Source: an uncultured Collinsella sp.
Lineage (GTDB): Bacteria; Actinomycetota; Coriobacteriia; Coriobacteriales; Coriobacteriaceae
Direction: 5' to 3'
Assembly (NCBI GenBank): GCA_900547345.1
Contig: URGG01000075.1
Location: 1 to 9,984 of the forward strand
Length of the DNA: 9,984 bases
Below, one piece after another: positions 5,973 through 9,984 of the stretch (position 1 is the first letter of the stretch; every line of letters starts with the position of its first letter). The position numbers were made by a program, and so were the translations under genes. The notes under the pieces were generated by a model that saw only the letters and a program-made list of their open reading frames with translations, did no database searches and was not told the origin of the DNA.

Positions 5973-6955
5973 CGGGACTCCTTTCGGTCGTGCACGCGCT
6001 TATCGCGCACATCATCATAAGCATCGTATGCCTCGACGATACGCCCCACCAAGGCATGGCGCACCACGTCGGCACGCTCGAGGTGAGAAAATGCGACATC
6101 GTCGACACGGCCTAAAATCCGCTCAACGTCGGCAAGACCGCCGCGACGACCCACCAGGTCGCGCTGACTCAGGTCGCCGGTAATCACAAACTTGGAGTTA
6201 AAACCCAGGCGCGTCAGGAACATCTTCATCTGCTCGGGCGTGGTATTTTGCGCCTCGTCGAGCACCACGAAGGCATCGCTCAGCGTGCGGCCGCGCATGT
6301 AGGCAAGCGGGGCGATCTCAATCACGCCGCGCTCCATGAGCTCATCGGTGCGCTCGCGATCCATCATGTCAAAAAGGGCGTCGTAGAGCGGACGCATGTA
6401 GGGGTCAATCTTTTCCTCGAGGGTACCGGGCAAAAAGCCCAGATTCTCCCCCGCCTCGACAACCGGACGCGTCAAGATCAGACGGCCCACCTCGTGACGC
6501 TTGAGCGCGGCAACGGCGAGCGCCATGGCCAGATAGGTCTTACCGGTACCGGCGGGACCAAGGCCAAACGTGATGGTATGCGAGCGGATGGCATCCACGT
6601 AGCGCTTTTGGCCGAGCGTCTTGGGGCGAATGGCACGACCGCGATACGAAAGCAGCACATCATCGCGAAGCGACGTAGCCTCGTGCTCACCGTCGCGCAA
6701 GACGGCCAGGCAGCGAGAAACATCGTCGGCAGACAGCGTGCGTCCGGCGGCCGCCTCGCGAAAAGTATGGTCGAAAAAACGCGCCACGAGCTCGACCTCG
6801 TCCGGGTCACCGCTCACGGCGATGCTGTCGCCACGGACGACCACATGGGCACGAACCAAACTCTCGAGTGCACGAAGGACACCGTCGCCGGCGCCCAAAA
6901 CGCGCGAGGGGTCAATACCCTCGGGAACGGTAAGTCTAATCTTCGAGGCTTCCAT
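5969..6955 (-). CDS. phoH: PhoH family ATPase (PhoH-like protein)
   Basis: A cytoplasmic ATPase of the PhoH/PhoL family, commonly next to ybeY and thought to act in RNA metabolism. The product from ATG at 6955 is 328 aa, the normal size. It has Walker A GPAGTGKT (133-140), LTRPVVEAGENLGFLPG (161-177), Walker B VVLDEAQN (230-237) and TGDLSQ (259-264). The N-terminal 110 residues are the KH-like region usual in this subgroup. The frame stays open to 7060, but the upstream part overlaps mtaB and lacks family similarity; GGGAGG sits three bases before the chosen ATG. The start overlaps the mtaB end by 20 bp. The exact cellular role is not settled for this family. Confidence 0.95.
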   Translation of the reverse strand: MEASKIRLTVPEGIDPSRVLGAGDGVLRALESLVRAHVVVRGDSIAVSGDPDEVELVARFFDHTFREAAAGRTLSADDVSRCLAVLRDGEHEATSLRDDVLLSYRGRAIRPKTLGQKRYVDAIRSHTITFGLGPAGTGKTYLAMALAVAALKRHEVGRLILTRPVVEAGENLGFLPGTLEEKIDPYMRPLYDALFDMMDRERTDELMERGVIEIAPLAYMRGRTLSDAFVVLDEAQNTTPEQMKMFLTRLGFNSKFVITGDLSQRDLVGRRGGLADVERILGRVDDVAFSHLERADVVRHALVGRIVEAYDAYDDVRDKRVHDRKESR

Positions 6956-8228
6956 GAACCTCCCTGCGTGCATGGACCAAGCCGGAATCATCGACTCCGA
7001 TGATAGCAACATCGAGCAGGCACGGGGCTGTGAGTCCACAGGTATCGTCAAGACGGGCATGATGGAACGAACCGAGCGTCAGGTTGTCGCCATACTCAAG
7101 CACGGCACGCTCGACGGTTCCCACGCGACGGCGAGCGTCGGCAATGGCGAGTTCCTGCGCCGCGGCCCTCATGCGGCGGCTACGCTCGGCCATAACCTCG
7201 GGCGGCACCTGGTCGGGCATATCGGCAGCAAGGGTACCGGGACGCTTGCTGTAGCGGAACACGTGCATACGCGAAAAGCCCACACGGCGGCACAGTGCCA
7301 GCGACTCCTCAAACTCCTCGTCCGTCTCACCGGGAAAACCGACGATGACATCGCACGAAAGGGACACCTGAGGCAAGTTGGTGCGAATCATGCGCACCGT
7401 TTCCTCGAAGGCCTCGGCGCTATAGGGACGGCCCATGCGATGCAGTGTCCTGGTGCAGCCGGACTGCACGGGCAGGTGTAAAAACGGGGCGATGCGCTTC
7501 GGATAGCGCGCCATGACCTTAAGCAGGGACTCGGAGATATCCATGGGCTCGACCGAGGAAATGCGCACATGCGGAATGGACGTGCGCTCCATGATCGCCT
7601 CGAGCAGCTCATCGATCTCGACGTGTTCATCAGTCGCGCTCTTGCCATCGTAGGCGCCCAGGTTCACACCCGTCAGCACCACCTCGGGCACGCCGGCCTC
7701 CTGTGCCTCGCGAACTTGCTCGAGCACGGACTCGACCGGCACGGAGCGCTCGGGGCCGCGGGCCTTCCACACAATGCAATAGGTGCAACGATGGTTGCAG
7801 CCGTCCTGGATCTTCACGCCCAGACGCGAGCGACCGAGCGCGTCGACAACCTCGCCGTCGCTGCAGGCGGGAACGTCATCGGACTCAACGCCCAGCACCT
7901 CACAGACGCGTTCGGCGACATCGATCTTGGACGGCTCGGCGATCACGCGGTCCGAGAGCTCCAGCAGCTCCTCGGGATGCAGATTGACCACGCATCCGGT
8001 CACGACCACATAGGGCTCGTTTGGATAGGCCAGCGCATGGCGAACGGCCTTACGGGTCTTGGCCTCGGCCTCGCCCGTAACGGCACAGGTGTTAATGACG
8101 ATCAGCTCAGCATCCTGAGGCTCCACCATCGCAAAGCCCAGGCGCATTAGATCGGCAGTGATACGGTCGGACTCAACCCGGTTGACACGGCAGCCGAGGT
8201 TGACGACAGAGATATGAGGTGCGAGCAC
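6936..8228 (-). CDS. mtaB: tRNA (N6-L-threonylcarbamoyladenosine37-C2)-methylthiotransferase MtaB
   Basis: A radical-SAM enzyme that adds a methylthio group to t6A37 of ANN-decoding tRNAs, forming ms2t6A. The 430-aa product has the N-terminal methylthiotransferase domain with its cluster cysteines C13 (NLGCRVN), C48 (INTCAVT) and C79 (VTGC). The radical-SAM CxxxCxxC is C144/C148/C151. The family motif HLPVQSGC follows, then VIVGFPGETDEEF. The last 60 residues correspond to a TRAM-type tail, poorly conserved here. The start is GTG at 8228, with AAGGAG five bases upstream and fused to the dnaJ TAA stop. RimO and MiaB are the alternatives; the NLGCRVN and KARGPERS surroundings favour MtaB. Confidence 0.92.
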   Translation of the reverse strand: MLAPHISVVNLGCRVNRVESDRITADLMRLGFAMVEPQDAELIVINTCAVTGEAEAKTRKAVRHALAYPNEPYVVVTGCVVNLHPEELLELSDRVIAEPSKIDVAERVCEVLGVESDDVPACSDGEVVDALGRSRLGVKIQDGCNHRCTYCIVWKARGPERSVPVESVLEQVREAQEAGVPEVVLTGVNLGAYDGKSATDEHVEIDELLEAIMERTSIPHVRISSVEPMDISESLLKVMARYPKRIAPFLHLPVQSGCTRTLHRMGRPYSAEAFEETVRMIRTNLPQVSLSCDVIVGFPGETDEEFEESLALCRRVGFSRMHVFRYSKRPGTLAADMPDQVPPEVMAERSRRMRAAAQELAIADARRRVGTVERAVLEYGDNLTLGSFHHARLDDTCGLTAPCLLDVAIIGVDDSGLVHARREVHGSLED

Positions 8229-8237
8229 GCGGGCTCC

Positions 8238-9386
8238 TTAATCGAGGATGTCGTCGAGGGCACTCTTGATACGGTCGGTCACCGACTTCTTACCGGATGC
8301 GACGTCATCGCCCATCTCGTCGGCAAAGGCGCGAAGCAGCTCGCGCTGCTTATTGGAAAGGTTCGTGGGGACGACCACACGCAGCTGCACGATCAGACGA
8401 CCGCGCGAACCGCCACCGCCGATACGCGGCATGCCGTAATTGTTGACGCTCACGGTGTCGCCGTACTGGGCGCCAGCGGGGACGCACACCTTGACGACCT
8501 CGTCAGGCATAATGCCCTCGACCTCGATCTCGCATCCGAGCGCAGCCTGCGCAATCGAGATATCGCTCACGAGGTACAGGTCGTCGCCGTTGCGCTTAAA
8601 ACGCTCGTGGTCGGCGACGCGCACGTTGACGATCAGGTCGCCCGACGGCTCGCCGCGAAGGCCGGCCTCGCCAAAACCGCTCACGCGCAGCTGGCGACCG
8701 GTCGAAACGCCGGCGGGAATATCGATATCGATCTTTTCGTGCGAAGGCGTGCGGCCCTGACCGTCACAGGTCTCGCAGGGATGGTCGATGACCGTGCCTT
8801 CGCCGTGGCAGTCGGGACAGGGCGAAGAGGACTGAACCTGGCCCAGGAAAGAACGCTGGACCGTCGTCACATAGCCCGTGCCGTGGCAGCGGCTGCACTG
8901 CTTTTCCTGTGCGCCCTCGGCCCTACCGGTGCCGTTGCAATCCTCGCAGGGGGCAAGGCGGTCATAGCTGATCGTCTTTTTGCAACCGAGTGCCGCCTCC
9001 TCAAGGGTCACCGAAAGGGAGATGGCCATATCGCGGCCGCGACGACGCTCACGGCGATTTCGGGCGCCACCGCCGGCACCGCCGCCAAAGAACGACGAGA
9101 AGAGGTCGTCCATGCCCATGCCACCAAAGATATCGTTGATGTCGACATAGCCAGAGCCACCGGGGCCGTCCGCGGTGCCGTAACGGTCGTAGTTAGCACG
9201 CTTCTGCTCGTCGGAAAGAACGGAATACGCCTCGTTGAGCTCTTTGAACTTGGCCTCGGCCTCGGGGTCGTCCGAAACGTCCGGGTGTACGGTACGGGCC
9301 TTCTTTAGAAACGCGCGCTTAATCGTCCGCGCGTCGGCATCCTTGTCGACGCCAAGTACCTCGTAGTAATCCCTATTTTCCGACAC
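8238..9386 (-). CDS. dnaJ: Chaperone protein DnaJ (type I)
   Basis: The Hsp40 co-chaperone that delivers unfolded substrates to DnaK and stimulates its ATPase. From the GTG at 9386 the product is 382 aa. It has a J domain with HPD at 34-36, a Gly/Phe-rich linker (about 73-110), and four intact CxxCxGxG zinc motifs starting at 147, 164, 190 and 204. The C-terminal substrate-binding region includes IPAGV and GEPSGDLIV. The GTG is chosen because it is followed by SENRDYYEVLGV, where family members begin, and has GGAAGGA about seven bases before it; the open frame up to 9452 has no J-domain similarity. dnaK and grpE are not in the window. No CIRCE or HAIR operator was seen upstream. Confidence 0.97.
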   Translation of the reverse strand: MSENRDYYEVLGVDKDADARTIKRAFLKKARTVHPDVSDDPEAEAKFKELNEAYSVLSDEQKRANYDRYGTADGPGGSGYVDINDIFGGMGMDDLFSSFFGGGAGGGARNRRERRRGRDMAISLSVTLEEAALGCKKTISYDRLAPCEDCNGTGRAEGAQEKQCSRCHGTGYVTTVQRSFLGQVQSSSPCPDCHGEGTVIDHPCETCDGQGRTPSHEKIDIDIPAGVSTGRQLRVSGFGEAGLRGEPSGDLIVNVRVADHERFKRNGDDLYLVSDISIAQAALGCEIEVEGIMPDEVVKVCVPAGAQYGDTVSVNNYGMPRIGGGGSRGRLIVQLRVVVPTNLSNKQRELLRAFADEMGDDVASGKKSVTDRIKSALDDILD

Positions 9387-9407
9387 GACCGAATCCTTCC
9401 GACTTTC

Positions 9408-9436
9408 ATTATTGTCACAGTGCGTCCTATACCCAA
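9408..9436 (-). promoter_or_regulatory. Candidate promoter of dnaJ operon
   Basis: On the minus strand TTGGGT (9431-9436) and AATAAT (9408-9413) are separated by exactly 17 bp; the -10 matches consensus at five of six positions, the -35 at three. Transcription would start near 9401, about 15 nt before the GTG of dnaJ, just upstream of its Shine-Dalgarno. This would make dnaJ the first gene of the seven-gene block. Not tested experimentally or by alignment. Confidence 0.4.
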
Positions 9437-9467
9437 GCTGGGCCGGCCGCAAACAGAGGGGTTGATG

Positions 9468-9905
9468 TTATTGCATTGCGTAGGGCGAAAGCATGGCACG
9501 TTGCGAGCAGCTCGCAAACCAAACCGACACGAGCGCAAACATAAATCCGTTGGCAAAACCGTTGGCAAACTGCATCGCGCCGCGCTTCCACCACAGCAGG
9601 CTGCGGTGCAGCACGCCGTCCGAGACCACCATGAACAGGCCCATGGCAAACGGAATAAAGCACATCACGGCAAAGGCCGAGAACACGCCCGAGATGGCCG
9701 ACAGCACCAAAAACGGCGCCACGATGCCCATCAGGTAAAAACCGGTACGGGCCTTGCCCTCCAGACGCTCGGCCTCGACATGAGCGCGGCCGACCAGATC
9801 GCCACCCGAGGCACCGTTGGTGCCGGCGTGACCCATGCCGCCAATGCGGACCTCGTCGCCATCGTGCGTACCGGCAGGAAACTCAATCGTCTGCTCGGAG
9901 GTCAC
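9468..9905 (-). CDS. Membrane protein with partial DnaJ-like C-terminal domain (5' end unclear, possibly degraded)
   Basis: From GTG at 9905 the product is 145 aa. Residues 8-44 (FPAGTHDGDEVRIGGMG, then GGDL) resemble the start of the DnaJ C-terminal domain. Three hydrophobic stretches follow (about 56-73, 75-94, 117-133), an arrangement I do not recognise as a named family. In-frame similarity continues upstream of the GTG: 9906-9980 encodes CPDCGGSG, aligning without gaps with zinc motif IV of the neighbouring DnaJ. The preceding motif III is degraded (first Cys is Ala, GxG is GPC), and TAG at 9981-9983 closes the frame. No start codon exists between that TAG and the GTG, and the GTG has no clear Shine-Dalgarno. 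It may be a decayed or frameshifted dnaJ paralogue fused to membrane segments. Function unknown. Confidence 0.55.
   Translation of the reverse strand: MTSEQTIEFPAGTHDGDEVRIGGMGHAGTNGASGGDLVGRAHVEAERLEGKARTGFYLMGIVAPFLVLSAISGVFSAFAVMCFIPFAMGLFMVVSDGVLHRSLLWWKRGAMQFANGFANGFMFALVSVWFASCSQRAMLSPYAMQ
9547..9570 (-). repeat. Tandem 12-bp duplication inside the membrane-protein gene
   Basis: Two adjacent copies of CCGTTGGCAAAA/C (11 of 12 identical) encode FANGFANG at the start of the third hydrophobic segment. It keeps the frame, and may be a recent slippage event. Confidence 0.6.
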
Positions 9906-9984
9906 ACGGACACGGCCGCTGCCGCCGCAATCGGGGCAGGGGGCGGCGACGAACTTACAGGGACCGCCGCAACCGGCTGCCTAT

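Noticed and set aside
6956..7060. Longer N-terminus for PhoH from 7060
   Set aside because: It would overlap mtaB by over 120 bp and exceed usual PhoH length; ATG at 6955 has a GGGAGG just before it.
8214..9308. 364-codon + strand open frame opposite dnaJ
   Set aside because: Covers the complement of a complete dnaJ with all zinc motifs; no ribosome binding site or domain of its own.
9387..9467. Heat-shock operator (CIRCE or HAIR) upstream of dnaJ
   Set aside because: Neither the TTAGCACTC-N9-GAGTGCTAA pattern nor CTTGAGT-N7-ACTCAAG was found in the gap.

Overview
The window is a gene-dense, high-GC stretch in which every convincing gene lies on the minus strand. Gene content and order (dnaJ, mtaB, phoH, ybeY, dgkA, era, recO, then rpsO and pnp) together with codon use fit a Gram-positive chromosome. 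My best guess is an actinobacterium of the Coriobacteriia, Collinsella-like. The taxon is inferred from style and gene order and was not tested by a search.

Read in the direction of transcription (right to left): the right edge (9468-9980) holds a membrane protein whose N-terminal part is a leftover of a DnaJ zinc motif and C-terminal domain. Its upstream end is interrupted by an in-frame TAG at 9981-9983. After an 81-bp gap with a plausible promoter comes a complete type I dnaJ (8238-9386). It is followed almost without gaps by mtaB (tRNA methylthiotransferase), phoH (ATPase), ybeY (rRNA endoribonuclease), dgkA (lipid kinase), era (ribosome-assembly GTPase) and recO (recombination mediator). 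Genes in this block overlap or sit within 23 bp of each other, and at three junctions the Shine-Dalgarno of the next gene is fused to the stop codon of the previous one. This suggests one translationally coupled operon for protein folding, tRNA/rRNA maturation and DNA repair.

A 138-bp gap with a candidate extended -10 promoter and a leader hairpin precedes rpsO (ribosomal protein S15). rpsO has its own intrinsic terminator, followed by a structured leader and pnp (PNPase). pnp ends at a strong intrinsic terminator (356-384).

The left 350 bp carry no recognisable gene but hold the least ordinary structure in the window. It is a pair of 53-bp inverted arms (2-54 and 247-299). Each arm is a perfect 9-bp hairpin plus a conserved tail, and the hairpin stems differ between arms by compensatory changes. 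Further nested stems lie between the arms. It resembles a REP/BIME-like or MITE-like element, or a structured RNA. I could not assign it to a known family.

The rest of the window is conserved housekeeping sequence. No tRNA, rRNA, CRISPR array, insertion-sequence transposase or phage gene was seen.
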